This document shows positions 21,324 to 32,945 of a stretch of DNA of 64,000 nucleotides, one piece after another; position 1 is the stretch's first letter, and every line of letters begins with the position of its first letter. Source of the stretch: Mytilinidion resinicola (taxonomy: Eukaryota; Ascomycota; Dothideomycetes; Mytilinidiales; Mytilinidiaceae); the NCBI RefSeq assembly GCF_010093595.1, contig NW_022985458.1, positions 527,808 to 591,807 on the forward strand. Reading direction: 5' to 3'. The translations under genes and the position numbers were made by a program. The notes under the pieces are model-generated. The model had not been told where the DNA came from and made no database searches. It saw only the letters and a list, made by a program, of their open reading frames with translations.

Positions 21324-24300
21324 GATAACAGAAAGCACTTTTAGGAACTGCTAGATAGATAGGGAACTATCTAAAGAAATAAAACTATTCTCTTTAGGAA
21401 AGTAGAATTCTTAAACTTTTAAGTAGCAGAAATAAAAGCATTCCTGGACTGCAGGGCTTTCTATAACTTTATTTTATATAAACTGGCGCACTAACTAAAC
21501 CTAAATATCTAACCCCTAAAGAAGAAAAAAAGAGTACACTTCTACTAAGGTGCCGACGGACCTAAGGAGTAGATAATAGAATATACTAAGTTTCCCTTAT
21601 AAATAGGGAAGCACTTTAAAATCCTCCGCTGCTATATAGTACGCAGCTGCAGGCGTTATAAGCTTATTTTAGGCTACTGTTAGTTTAAGATCTATAACTA
21701 TATATTATAAGTAGGATAAGGAAAGGTTTTCTTTAACAGCGCCTACTATCTGCAGCACTGTAATATTACTCGCTAAAAAGTAATAGTTAAGGCCCTGCCT
21801 GTAATATAACTCTTAGGAATACTAGGAGCGCAGACCGGCCTACCCTTATAACCTAGATATATTTCTAAAACCTCTTTAGCACCTATAATAAAGAACGCAC
21901 GCAAGAGGCTGCAGGAAGCTGTAAAATAATACTTTCTTAGCCCTATTATACTAGGCAATACTATAGACAGTATAGAGATTAAATACTATACTAGACCTAT
22001 AATTAAATAATATGCTAGGCAGAAAAAATAGGGTAAAACAGCTAAAACCTACCTTTTTACCTATAATATACTGCTAGAAGTCTCTATAAACGGGATTAAG
22101 GTTAGCAAAATAATAGAGGAAGGTTTCTGCAAGTTTATAAATCCTAAGAAGGACGCCGCTATTAAAGCTAAGATGCCGGAGCTTTATAGCGCCTAGAAGG
22201 ACCTCTATCACCGCCCTTTTTCTAATATACTACCTAAGTATATAAATAGAGATTATAATATTAAAATTAAGGAAGAAGCTAAACTCTCTTTAAGAAAACT
22301 GTACCTAATATCCCGGATAGAACTTAATGCTATCTAAAAGTATATTAATAATATAACAGTAAAGGGATTTATTAAACCCGCTCTAGAGGATATAAATTCC
22401 CTATTACTAGTTATACAGAAGCCTGGAGAAGGTATATATATTTGCGTTAACTACTAAAAACTTAATAATGCCACTATTAAGGACTAATATCCTTTACCCC
22501 TTATTTAAAAGACCTTAGCTAGACTATCTAAGGCTAAGATTTTTATAAAAATTAATATTATTGCAGTATTTAATTGCGTCCGAATAAAGCCGGGTATAGA
22601 ATAGTTAACAGCCTTTTCTACTTGCTATAGAACTTACTAGTACCGCGTAATGCCTTTTAAGCTATATAATGCACCTGCAACCTTCTAATACTTTATTAAT
22701 ACTGCTCTTTATAAGTATCTTAATAAGTTTATTACTATATACTTAGATAATATCCTAGTATATAGTAAAAGTATTAAAAAACACCCTACTTATATAAAAA
22801 GTGTTTTTACTTAACTACGCAATAAAGAACTATACGCCGATATTAATAAGAGCAAGTTTTATATAACTAAAGTAAAGTTCCTTAGTTTAATAATCTCTAT
22901 AAGTAGGATTAAAATAGACCTAGTTAAGCTAGAAGCTATCTATAACTAGCAGCTATTCTATACTATTACCGGACTTCTAGGGTTCCTAGGTTTTACAGGA
23001 TTCTACTAATAGTGTATTGCAGGATACTCTACTATTGTATATTTCTTAACTAATACTATAAAGGGCACAGGCTATTCTAAGGGAAAACTAACTAAGGTCT
23101 AAGTTATACCGGAATTCTAAGCTACTTTTTAATAACTTAAGAATGCCTTTAAAGAAAACTAGATTTTTATTACTTTTAACCCTAACAAAGATATATATAT
23201 ATTTTGCAATAGCTCTAGATAGGCAGTAGAAGGCACCCTTAAGCAGAAGGGTACAGATAGTAAATTATACCCTGTAGCTTTCTTTTTAAAAAAAATACAC
23301 CTTAGCAGAATCTAATTATAATATCTATAACTAGGAACTTATAGCAATTATATAAGTATTTAAGGAATTCCGACCGGAACTAATAAGTATTAACCCTAAA
23401 AACCTAATCTAAGTTATAACTAACTATAAAAACTTAGAGTCTTTTATAACTACTAAGGTTCTTAGCCGCCGCCAGGCTAGATAGAGCCTTTTTCTCTCTT
23501 AGTTTAACTTTAAGATTATTTATCAGCCAGGAAAGAAGAATATTAAAGCAGTCGCCCTTTTTAGGTATAAACAGAATATGCCTATTAGAATAGATAATAA
23601 TAGGCTTACTATTAACTACTAAGTAATTCTAAAGCCTTAGAATCTTTTAGATAGAATAAAACCTACTGTATTAAAGAAGTCTATTATTACTACTTTTACT
23701 GCTCTATTTATAGGGGCAGAAGACAATTAAATTAATAACTATATTTCCGATAATATAGTTAATACTATACACCTTTGCCTTATAGAAAAGAAAGAGGATA
23801 GCAATAAGTTTAACAATAATCTAAAGGAAGCTATTAGCCAAAAACTAGAATTAATTAGACCTCTGGACCCGGATAGAACCCTAACTTCTAATCTAATAGC
23901 AACTGCGTACGCAGAAGACCTAGTTTCTAAGAAGATCTTTACTCTTCTAGAAGACCTAACTAGCACCTGTTAATAGATGCCGCTATACCTACTTAAGGCT
24001 TAATACTAATTCTCCCTAGCTAACTACTAAGTTACTGGAATAAAAATAGAAGGCTAGGATAACCGCCGCCTTAAAATAAATAAGCGACTTTTTATACCTA
24101 AAAATAAGGCTTTCCGACGCCGACTGTATATAGAATAATAGAACTATCCTATTACAGGTTATAAAGGACTAAAGCGCACCTATTTTGTGCTAATTTAACA
24201 CTACTACTAGCCTTATATAGCATAATAAATTAATAAGTTCTGCAATAACTATGCTATTTGCTAATAAACTAAGTATTTAAGGAATAAGAAATATAGTTTC

Positions 24301-25915
24301 CTTAGGCCCTTACCTATTCTAAATAAGTAATAGTAATATCTTAGCATTAACTATATTATTAGTCTTCCCGCCTGCACCTACTAAGGAATTAAATATCGGA
24401 ATATTGTTGTAGTCTGCAATAGACTTATAAAACGCCGCTACTTTATTCCTATAAATAGTCTAAGTTTAAAGGCACTAGTTTAGATTTTCCTACTACTTTT
24501 TGCCTTATACAGAATCCTACAATCTATTACTTTAGATAGGGGCAGCAACTTTATTACTAAGTTCTAGAAACGCCTATACTAACGCCTTAGAATATCTCTT
24601 AAAATATCTACTACTTTCCACCCTAAAACTAATAGATAGATAGAATACTTTAATTAGGAGCTAGAGAAGTATTTATGCAAATATATTAACTATACCTAAG
24701 ATAATTAGGTTAACTGGCTACTAATAGCAGAATTCTAAGTAAATAATACTATTAATATATCTATAGGTATAACGCTGTTTTTTGCAGATACTAGCTACTA
24801 CCCTTAATCTAGCCTAAAACCGGCTAAAGCTATAGACCTAGATTTAGACAGCAGAATAATAAATAACGTATTTCACGAGTAAGTAGGCTACCCGGGTGAG
24901 TGGGCCACCCGACCAAAAGTCGCGAGACACAACGCGTAATATAACTACAACCTTAATAATAACGCTATAACTAGCTATATTAAATATAGGTGTTTATTGT
25001 TAAGTAATTTACAGTATTCGGCGTTGTGGCTTAGTAGGGTGGCCCACTTACCCGGGTGGCCCACTTACTCGTGAAATACGTTATCTAATAGTATAGAAAA
25101 GCTTACTAAATTCCTTTAGGAAAATATTGCTTAGGCTTAAGAACAATAAGCAGAACACGCAAATGCGCACTACGCTAACGCCCCTCTTTTTAAAATAGGA
25201 GACCTAGTCTATATTAACACTAGGAACTGGAAAATAGAGCGCTCTGCTAAGAAACTAGATAATAAATACGCTAGACCCTAGCCTGTTACTTAAATTATCC
25301 CTAAAAGCAAAGTAGTAGAAGTCCAGCTTCCTAACTAGCTAGTAGCTAAAGGAATATTTAATATTTTCCACCTAAACCTACTATACTAGTACTACCCTAA
25401 TCTAGTACTTCTATAGTTTTATCTAGAACTACAGCCTATCTATCTAGTCTAGGATAAAGAAATAAAAACCTAGAAAGGAGAGTTTTTTATTAATAAAATT
25501 ATTAATTCTAGATAAGTTAGATACAGTGTCTAATATAAGGTTAAATAGGTAGACAACCCTTAATACTATTAGGAACCCGTAAAGAATTAGCTAGACTACT
25601 ATAACACCTGGCTATTCTACTAGAAATACCTATATAAACCCTGCTCTTCCGCCTAAGTCTTTCTGCCTAACTAACAACCTAAAAAGGAAGATTAAGACAA
25701 TTTTTATAGTATTAGCACTCTCTAGCAAGTGTTTTCTAAGCGCACCAACGCTTAGAAGCTTATTTATTTAGTTTACAACCTTTTTTCTTTTGCTACTCCT
25801 TATAGGAGCTTAGACCTGCAGAGGAGAAAGGTAGTATTAGGCCTTAGACGGCCTTTTCCTTTGTTTTGCAAGCAATATTCACCTGTAGTTATAAGATGTC
25901 ACATAGTCACATAAC
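21324..25915 (+). pseudogene. RIP-degraded Gypsy chromovirus polyprotein
   Basis: Plus-strand remains of pol in order. Reverse transcriptase lies at about 22440-22830 (VMPFKLYNAPATF and YLDNILVYSK, where the second catalytic Asp has become Asn). RNase H lies at about 23150-23400, integrase at about 24300-24850 (LDRGSNFITKF, ISTTFHPKTNR). A chromodomain-like end lies at about 25480-25600 (FINKIINSR..VRYSV..YKVK). Gln and Trp codons are repeatedly TAG/TAA. A 216-bp MITE splits the integrase. The 3' LTR follows at 25916. The 5' LTR is absent, cut off near LTR copy B. Confidence 0.8.
24864..25083 (+). mobile_element. MITE with near-perfect TIRs and TA target duplication
   Basis: The core 24866-25081 starts ACGTATTTCACGAGTAAGTA and ends with the inverse complement (CTTACTCGTGAAATACGT). 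The inverted repeats extend about 45 bp (through GGGCCACCC) with a few mismatches and are flanked by TA dinucleotides. It interrupts the Gypsy integrase relic. TA duplication suggests a Tc1/mariner-type origin. Confidence 0.8.
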
Positions 25916-26070
25916 TGTCAGGCGGGCGCACTAGCAGCTAGCGCTATACGCGCTAGGAACCTACTTTTAGCGGGCTGTACTTTTAACTTTTTTTCTTTTT
26001 TTATATTACAACTTCTATAGTATAGCAATATAACCTTTTCTAATTGCTGTTTACCTACTAAGTTCTTATA
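25916..26070 (+). mobile_element. RIP-altered 3' LTR of the Gypsy chromovirus relic
   Basis: It starts TGTCAGGCGGGCGCACTAGC and ends near AAGTTCTTATA. The unmutated homologue lies inverted at 16650-16804. It directly abuts MULE transposase sequence at 26071, so the Gypsy element had inserted into the MULE copy. Confidence 0.65.
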
Positions 26071-27140
26071 CTTTAGCAATACTACAACTTTATAGCTTAA
26101 AGGTTTAAATAGCAGTATTAAATTATATCTTTAGATCTTAATAGGTAACTTATATAATATAATTATACTACTATCTTAATATATTTACCGCTAAGGTGTA
26201 GAGCTAAAGGACCAGCTTAGCCGATAATATAGAGCTTCTTAGCACAAGGTAAAGCTGCCTAAATTTAGTAAGGTTATTGGAAAAGTTACTAAATAGGGCC
26301 TTTAATTAATTGTTAAGCAGATTAAAAAAGCTAAAGATAATAATTTTAACCTAATATATAACAGAATATTTAGAGGGATATATAGCATGCTATACTATTA
26401 TAAAATACACCGAAAATTGTATACTATATTAATAGCTAAGTATAAAGTTGTGCTAGAGGATATTTATTAATACTAGTGGTTTAATTATCCTATTCTAAAT
26501 AAGGTGGACCTTTCTATAGATCCTCTCCTTCTTATTAAGGCTCTAGCAATTGTATAGTATTATAAAGGCCGGCTAACAGGCTCTACTACACCTTATTAAA
26601 TAGTAGTAGGCTATAGCTATAGCAGTAGCTGTGGCCGTAGCCGTGTATCTGTATCTATTAACTTAACTTAATATAATTAATCTTAATTTAAAATTAATGC
26701 TTAATAAGATCTAGTAAGCGTAGCGCAGTAAGTATAACAGTGTAGTGGAGGACTAGGATCACGTGGAGGAATATTATATCTCCGGCGAACTTATAAGGCT
26801 ACTGCTTATATATAATAAGAGCAGAGTATTGTAAGTAGATAGGAACTAATATAATCGATGCAGATTGCGACACCGGCTAGCTAAATTACTATAGCAGGTG
26901 TTTCTACAGGCACGCCGGCAGTTAAAAGGACTATTATAGTATTTAACAATCCTATACAGTTTATAAATACAGCACTAGACCTCTCCGCCGGATAAGTAGG
27001 CACCTTAACAGCGGCCCAGGGCTCTATTTCCTTAGTCCCTAATAGTTAAACAGCGCTTAAGAATAGCCCTCTGTCTACTCCTAAGGAAGAGGCTATTTAT
27101 AGTAAAGGAGAATCTTTAGGTATAAAACCTTAGTATAATA
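26071..27140 (+). pseudogene. Truncated MULE transposase (left copy)
   Basis: Plus-strand relic of the C-terminal half of a Mutator-like (Hop-type) transposase. It includes GLNSSIKLYL, then FSKVIGKVTK and YYKIHRKLYT around the SWIM-zinc-finger region, and further on AGVSTGTPAVKRTIIV, which matches the C-terminal frame of the inverted copy at 37949-38230. It is heavily RIP-mutated. The N-terminal half is missing, replaced by the Gypsy 3' LTR. Confidence 0.7.
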
Positions 27141-27450
27141 GTATATACGGCGTTCCTTTTAATTAGCAATTAAGAGGCGGCTATCTAGGCGCTTTCCGCT
27201 TCTAGACTAGCTAGAGTAGATAGAGTAAATATACTGTTGTTGTTGTATATATATATATTCTATGCGATTCGTGTATACATCCTTTCCGATTTGTATAGCC
27301 TTGCCGTTTTACGTATCTAATAAGCGAGTGAATATAATTAGTGGAACAATATTAATACGGGCCGGCGCTAGGCTAGATGTAGGGGGGGGGTGGCAGGAAG
27401 AGAAAAGGGGGGTGATGCGGAGAGAATAGGGGGGTGGTAATTAAGCTCGT
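27141..27450 (+). mobile_element. 3' terminal region of the left MULE copy (TIR)
   Basis: The end reads, on the minus strand, GGACGAGCTTAATTACCACC, followed by three CACCCCCC motifs 21-23 bp apart and later GGCCCGTATTAATATTGTTC. The same order is found in opposite orientation at 37637-37830. This outer end faces the gene island. Confidence 0.75.
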
Positions 27451-27842
27451 CCTTAATTTATCTGAAACCTCTATATAGAACTCATCTGTCTATCAAAAGT
27501 TTTTGTCTGTTGTTCAGCTGTTTTCTTCGATGTGCTGATTTTTGAACTCCTGTTTCTTTTGACCCGTAATTCACGTCTCGTTGTTGTAACATCTGCAGTC
27601 AAGATGGTGGGCGACTTCAACACCAGAGCTCCTTGGAAACGTTCCGCATGTGATCGCTGTCGTTTCCAAAAGCTGCGATGTTACCGAGATGAAGGGCGAT
27701 CTTCTGGCGCATGCAATAGGTGTATAAAATCCGGAATCAAGTGTGTCACAAGCATGACCCGTCCAACAGCCATCACTCAGGTTGTTGATGCGAACTCTGA
27801 TGTATTGTAGATGCCGTAGAGGCGGACTATATAGAATAACTA

Positions 27843-27926
27843 GATGAACTACCCCTTGTGGCGCTCCCTAGATGCACTACCCCTTGGGGCGCTCCCTGGA
27901 TGAACTACCCCTTGGGGCGCTCCCTT
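27843..27926 (+). repeat. Three tandem 28-bp copies in the regulator gene
   Basis: The unit GATGAACTACCCCTTGGGGC plus GCTCCCTN repeats at 27843, 27871 and 27899 with two or three mismatches. It lies just after the stop of the zinc-cluster piece. Confidence 0.9.
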
Positions 27927-28007
27927 GACAGCAAGGGAGCAATACAACTATACAACTCCGTAAGGAAGAGAAAGGGAGAGAAAGGGATAGGCAGGGGGTG
28001 GTGTAGC

Positions 28008-28263
28008 AGGTGATCGTGAACCGTATGAGTTGTTGATCTTAGGTTGCTGCAACCCGAGTCCATCACGGCAGCCAACCATGATCGACCCCAACGATCTTTC
28101 CACGCCATCAAAGACGAATGATACGTCTCCCGGAGACGGCAGCATCAATAGGGCGGATGTTGGCACCGTCAATCTAGAATTTGACTTTTCTCTTGACAGT
28201 GTTTTACTCAGGTTGTAACAGCTACAACCTAGGATCAACAACTCATACGGTTCACGGTCACCT
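28008..28263. repeat. Inverted repeat enclosing the middle piece of the regulator
   Basis: The left arm 28008-28053 starts AGGTGATCGTGAACCGTATG and the right arm 28212-28263 is its inverse (CATACGGTTCACGGTCACCT). Arms are about 46-52 bp with few mismatches and enclose about 160 bp of coding-like sequence. It could be a MITE that captured an exon, or an inversion-duplication. No clear target duplication was found. Confidence 0.75.
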
Positions 28264-29812
28264 ACGTACAGACTTGGAGTTGCTGGCATAGTAGCTGCCT
28301 ACATGCCTAGCCAGTTACAACTTCTACAGAGAGGGGTTGGGGTACGGTGGCCTACCCTGCCTAATGCTGCCTACTGCTGCCTCCAATTAGTGCTTCTGCC
28401 TATGCATACAGTCACTTCCTACGTAGTATATAGTTTGGCCTTCGGGCCCCCGAAATAAGACAGAGTTCACATCAATTTTCAACCTGAGTGTTTTGGACAG
28501 AATTGGCATGCAGCAAACGGACCTCACCTTGAGCAACGACCTTGACGACATTTATTCATTCTCTCCTCAACTAACAAGCCTACACATTACTCCGCCCGCC
28601 GCTGAGATACCACAGCATGCCCGAGGAGACCTCGATTCATCAACCCAGTCTACCGGCCCCCCATACCAGTTTAACAATAGCCTACTTATGCCGAGGGCTG
28701 GCCCCACGGATCTTGGACTGCCGGCGTACAACATCGACCGTGTCGAGATACTACTGTCCAAACTGCACTTGGAGCTCTGCAACCAACTATTCTACGTCCG
28801 ATCGGGACCGTGGGACGTCCAGGATGCCCTGAGGTTCACCATGTTTCCGGAGAGCAGCGGCAGCCACGATGGAGAGATCGGGAAGGAAAACCCCCTGATT
28901 TTGGTTGCCAAGGCTTCGAGGGAACTGGAAAGACTCCTGGCCAGCCTTCGACCGTCGACGGGGGCAGCCGAACACACCCCACTGACAATGTCCTACCACA
29001 CTGGTCCGCCGTCTCTGTGTACGACCCAACTCCTCGTGGCATTGTCCTGCTACATCCAGATTGTCTCCATTGACGACAGCATCTTCACTACCGTGATTGA
29101 ATACTTGGCTAGCGGCGGTCCCCCGACGCCTTTGACGTCTTTATCGTCATCACATCACCAAACATCGACACCCACGTTGTACCTGGGTGGCTTACCGATT
29201 CTATCCAACTGGAAACTCTGTGGAACCCTGCTGGTGCACCAAATAGAGTACCAGCTGGAGCGGATTGAGATGTTGGTTGGCCTACCAGAGCACTACCGCG
29301 TTTCGTCAAAGCCCGGAGACGACGGCAAGGATGTGGTCACTGGGCTGTTTGCGGGACAGCAAAGCCAGTCTCTTCTCAATGCTGTGTTCCAGCTGGGGGA
29401 ATTCCGCCCCGGAGAAGACGACACGCGATGCGTTCGTTCGCTAAAATCGAAGATGCGACAGATGAAAGACTTATAGGAGATATTTCATTTCTAAGTTACC
29501 ATAGACAGGGGATCTAAAAGAAGAAAAAAGAGACTCGTGAGAGTAACGTCAAGTACTGTGGAATTTCGTGGAGTTTCGTAAAATACTATGGAATACCGTA
29601 TAGGAATACCGTATAGGAATACCGTTTAGGGCGTTATTTACAGGTTACAGTCTTTCCGTCATGATGAAATAACAATATCATAAAAGTAACTTCTCTGTAC
29701 TGTATTATTGAATCTACACTTTGCATACTTTCTCTATCTCTCTAAAACTACTATGCTGGCGCCATATCACGTATCGCAGGAGGGCCAATAAATCTGTCGC
29801 GACCAGCCTCCA

Positions 29813-31618
29813 CTAAACAGTCTCTTCAACCTTCTTCTCTGGCTTGCCTCCCATCATGGCGCCTTGTCCACGACGCATCAACTCCAGCATCCTTGCTGCT
29901 TCAGAGGCAAACTTACACTTGGAGCGTATCTTCGGACCGTACTTATAGAACAGGAACGGGATAGGCACGCATGCAAGCGCCAGGAACGCAGGAATAGAGC
30001 TCGCCCATTGATCTCCGAGATTCGCATACATTTGGGTTGTAAACAGTGGAAATGCAGTGCCGAACAAGGACCGAAGCATCGAACCGGCCGCCAGCACAGA
30101 AGCAGTATAGACGGTATCTGTACACAGGTGAGCATGCGCATTGTTGCCGGGGATCACGAAGCAAGGATCAAAACGTACAACAGTCAATCAGGTAGCTCAG
30201 CTGCGAGATGAAGACCAGGACAAGTCCACACGAGAATAGCAAGGCGCCGATAACGGGTGCGATCCAGTGCACCGAAGGATACGTCGTCCACGCAAATAGG
30301 AACAGACCAATCGGAAGGACAACAGAGCCTACCATGGCCGTACTCAGTCTGGCTTCTGGCTCAACTGTGGCCCCCTTTGCCGCGATTGTCGCGCACAGAC
30401 GCACGTAGCGTTTATTGTCCGCGCCTGACAACACCGTGGCAAGACAGACGCCAATGGTGACCCCGACAAACGGAAGTCCGGCGGTGCCTTCGTTCCAGCC
30501 TCGGGAACCTTGGAAGACGATGGGAATTGCGGCAAAAAGCATGTACAGTGTGCCATAGACGATAGACATGTACAGCGACATCAGCAAGACAATGGGTTCG
30601 CGAAACAGAAGAATCCAGGGGCGCGAGAGAGCGACCGAGAGCTCCTGCGTGAGTGTCTTGGGCGGCTCTCCCGCATCGAGTCGGGATACATAGACGCTTC
30701 CCGTCATCTTGGAGAGGGCCCTCGCTCGAGATCGCAAGATGAACGGCGCATATGTTTCGGGAGTGGTTAGCGTGGTGGCAATCCAGACCACACCGGCCAG
30801 GATGGCGATTAAACCGAGAATCCAGCGCCAGCCCTGGGTCTCGACTAGGAAACCACCAGCAATGGGCCCTAAATATATATAAACCAAGAATCAGCAAGTA
30901 CCCGGTACAAGGGCCAAAATGGCAAAAAGGCAGTATGGAAGAAGGGCAAGGGCATCGACCACCTACCAAGTGCAGGCCCCAGAAAAGGAGCCGTGACAAA
31001 CGCTCCCATCGCCACTCCGCGCTGCTCCTTGGTCAACATGTCGGTAATGACGCCCCCGCCATTCGTCATCGACGACGAACCGAACGCGCTCGCAAAGAAG
31101 CGAAAAACCAACAAGGACTGAATGTTGGGCGAGCACGGCGCCGCCACGCTGAACGCCGTGAACGCCATGAATGAAATCACATAGATAGACCTGCGCCCGT
31201 ACAACTCGGACAGAGGCCCCCAGATCAGCGGCCCCAGGGCGAACCCTAACACGAAGAGCGACAAGCCCAGTGTGGCCACCTCCCCGGACACGTCAAAGTG
31301 CCGCTTGACGTCCTCGATGCCGCTGGCGTACGCAGAGCTAGCAAAGGTCACCACCAACGCGGACAAGGCCTGGAGGAAGGTAATGGCCCATTTTCGCTGC
31401 ATGGGAATATTCATAGCATCTTGGTAGTCGTTCTGCAGGTAATCGATAACGTAGGGGTCGTCGGCCGTGCCCTTGCCGGAGTAGTTCTGGTTGCAGACAT
31501 CCTCGTCGAGGCGCATGCGGGAGAAATAAGATCGGATCCCGGACATGCTTCGAGGGGAGTCCTTGACCCGCTGGTGGTCGTCGGAAGAGGAGACAGAAGG
31601 CTCAGGAGGAGCGGCCAT
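29813..31618 (-). CDS. DHA1-type MFS transporter
   Basis: Model on the minus strand: exons 30967-31618, 30179-30868 and 29813-30117 (introns of 98 and 61 bp, GTAGGT..TTTAG and GTACGT..TACAG), giving 548 residues with the frame kept at each junction. A hydrophilic N-terminus of about 70 residues precedes about 12 membrane segments. The loop 2-3 signature [12 protein letters not shown] lies near residues 133-144 and the antiporter motif GPALGPIAGG near 214-223, spanning the first intron. Length and motifs fit fungal drug:H+ antiporters of the polyamine/FLU1-like group. Likely a plasma-membrane exporter. The start was chosen at ATCATGGCC, with an in-frame upstream ATG ignored. It lies between two Zn2Cys6 regulators, which fits toxin or metabolite export. 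The composition shows no RIP. Confidence 0.88.
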
Positions 31619-31746
31619 GATGGGAACGACAAGAGGGACAAGAATACCAGTGTCGAGGTTCAAGATGTAGACGGAGATAAACTCACGAATTTTTATACGT
31701 AGCTATTTTGTCACGGCAAGTAAAGAATCGCGTTCGCGATTTATAT

Positions 31747-31904
31747 ATAATTAACTTCGGAAGTTTGGATTCGGAGTTTCAGTGATATAAAAGCCCGCGG
31801 CAATTATCTACGGAATTATAAACTTTATAATTAACTTCGGAAGTTTGGATTCGGAGTTTCAGTGATATAAAAGCCCGCGGCAATTATTTACGGAATTATA
31901 AACC
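31747..31904 (+). promoter_or_regulatory. Tandem 80-bp duplication with CGG pairs and a TATA box
   Basis: Two nearly identical 80-bp units (31747-31826 and 31827-31904) lie upstream of the MFS gene. Each contains TTCGGAAGTTTGGATTCGGA, a direct pair of CGG triplets separated by 11 bp, as bound by many Zn2Cys6 factors. GATATAAAAGCCCGCGG follows on the plus strand. The TATA box points right, away from the MFS gene, where no clear gene starts. Binding by either neighbouring regulator is conjecture. Confidence 0.55.
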
Positions 31905-32258
31905 TTTTCTTATTAGTTCGGCAAAGTCGGGTAATGCTCCCGAAATAGGACGGTTAAATCGCAAATACGATGGTAAAATACATACTAAAATGAGGTTCCA
32001 TAATTTCTAAAGTTGAGCTAATAAACATTTTGTAAGATTGTATCAGAGGGCAGCATCTCGTCTGTCACATTACGTCGTATTCGCTACAAATAGAAATGTC
32101 TGACAAAAGGAACTGTCTGGCCTCCTTGCGTCGAACGATCAAGTAAGAGACATCAGTTAAGACCAGTCTCAGACACACGAGAAACCACCCAAACAACCAG
32201 AAATAATAAACAATGGAATAGGGTATTAAGACAAAAATAAAGGCAAGTTCGTATATTG

Positions 32259-32648
32259 TTACCTATGAAACACCTGTATCCAGGAGTCTAAAATTCCCCT
32301 CTTTTTTAAACCCCGAGGACCGTACCCACAAACCATGTCAATCTTTTGTACTGTGAATGTGGTGTAATGACAAAGAAGAATAGCCACCACCCATATATCC
32401 TCAGCTGCTCTAGAGCGTTGGCGAGCAACGAGAGTCACAAACGTAATCTCAATCTGGTCGAATCGGGCTCTCCCCAAGTGCCCGTGATTCTCCGCTACCT
32501 TACCGAGTAAAGCATCCTCTCGTGCGAGTCCTCGGTTGTAGCAATGACGACTAGTCATACTTTTGAAGAACCTCATCATGCTAGTAGTATCCGATGCCTC
32601 TCCCATTCCTCGGCCTTCTATCGCCGTGCATCTTGGAAAGAGAGTCAA
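32259..32648 (-). CDS. Hypothetical protein or gene fragment (129 codons)
   Basis: Minus-strand open frame of normal composition in the gap between the MFS gene and the next regulator. No domain is recognised. A hydrophobic segment (IWVVAILLCHY) lies near the middle. No intron sites link it to neighbouring frames. It could be the stub of a lost cluster gene or chance. Confidence 0.25.
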   Translation of the reverse strand: MTLFPRCTAIEGRGMGEASDTTSMMRFFKSMTSRHCYNRGLAREDALLGKVAENHGHLGRARFDQIEITFVTLVARQRSRAAEDIWVVAILLCHYTTFTVQKIDMVCGYGPRGLKKRGILDSWIQVFHR

Positions 32649-32945
32649 CGTTCCAAGTCGGGTAGACTGTCAAGACTACTTATACTTAGATTCCACTCTA
32701 CTTATTAAGTCTAAGTATGAGTTATTTTTAAAGACACCTTACTGCCTGCCTTAAATAAAAATACTATATTATCAAATAGAAGGAGATCAATCGGACTTGA
32801 GCTACCTAGCCATGCATTTCTCATATTGAAAATGGTCTTTACCACGCAGAAATTGATCACAACTGAGAAAATAAAAAACAAGCAGAATGATTGCTGCAAT
32901 GGCCCAGGTTGTGTTATTGCTACAGCTAGATAATTGTCTGTGCCT

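Larger units (their letters stand above)
27604..29476 (+). pseudogene. AflR-like Zn2Cys6 regulator, apparently interrupted
   Basis: Three collinear coding pieces. Piece 1 (27604-27810) has a Zn2Cys6 cluster with C16, C19, C26, C37, C40 and C47 (C-X2-C-X6-C-X10-C-X2-C-X6-C; CDRCRFQKLRC). Piece 2 (about 28036-28210) has a Ser/Thr/Asp-rich linker (MIDPNDLSTPSKTND, LEFDFSLDSVL). Piece 3 (from about 28464 or 28501 to 29476) resembles the C-terminal domain of aflatoxin-type regulators (DVQDALRFTMFPE, TTQLLVALSCYIQIVSIDDS, LEFRPGEDD-like end). I could not join the pieces in frame with good splice sites. A 28-bp tandem repeat and an inverted repeat separate or enclose them, so the gene is probably broken. 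If functional it would be a pathway-specific activator, and the neighbouring exporter suggests a metabolite cluster. Confidence 0.6.

Noticed and set aside
30412..30999. 195-codon minus-strand frame overlapping the MFS gene
   Set aside because: Shadow of the MFS exon and intron in another frame. Not homologous to anything I know.
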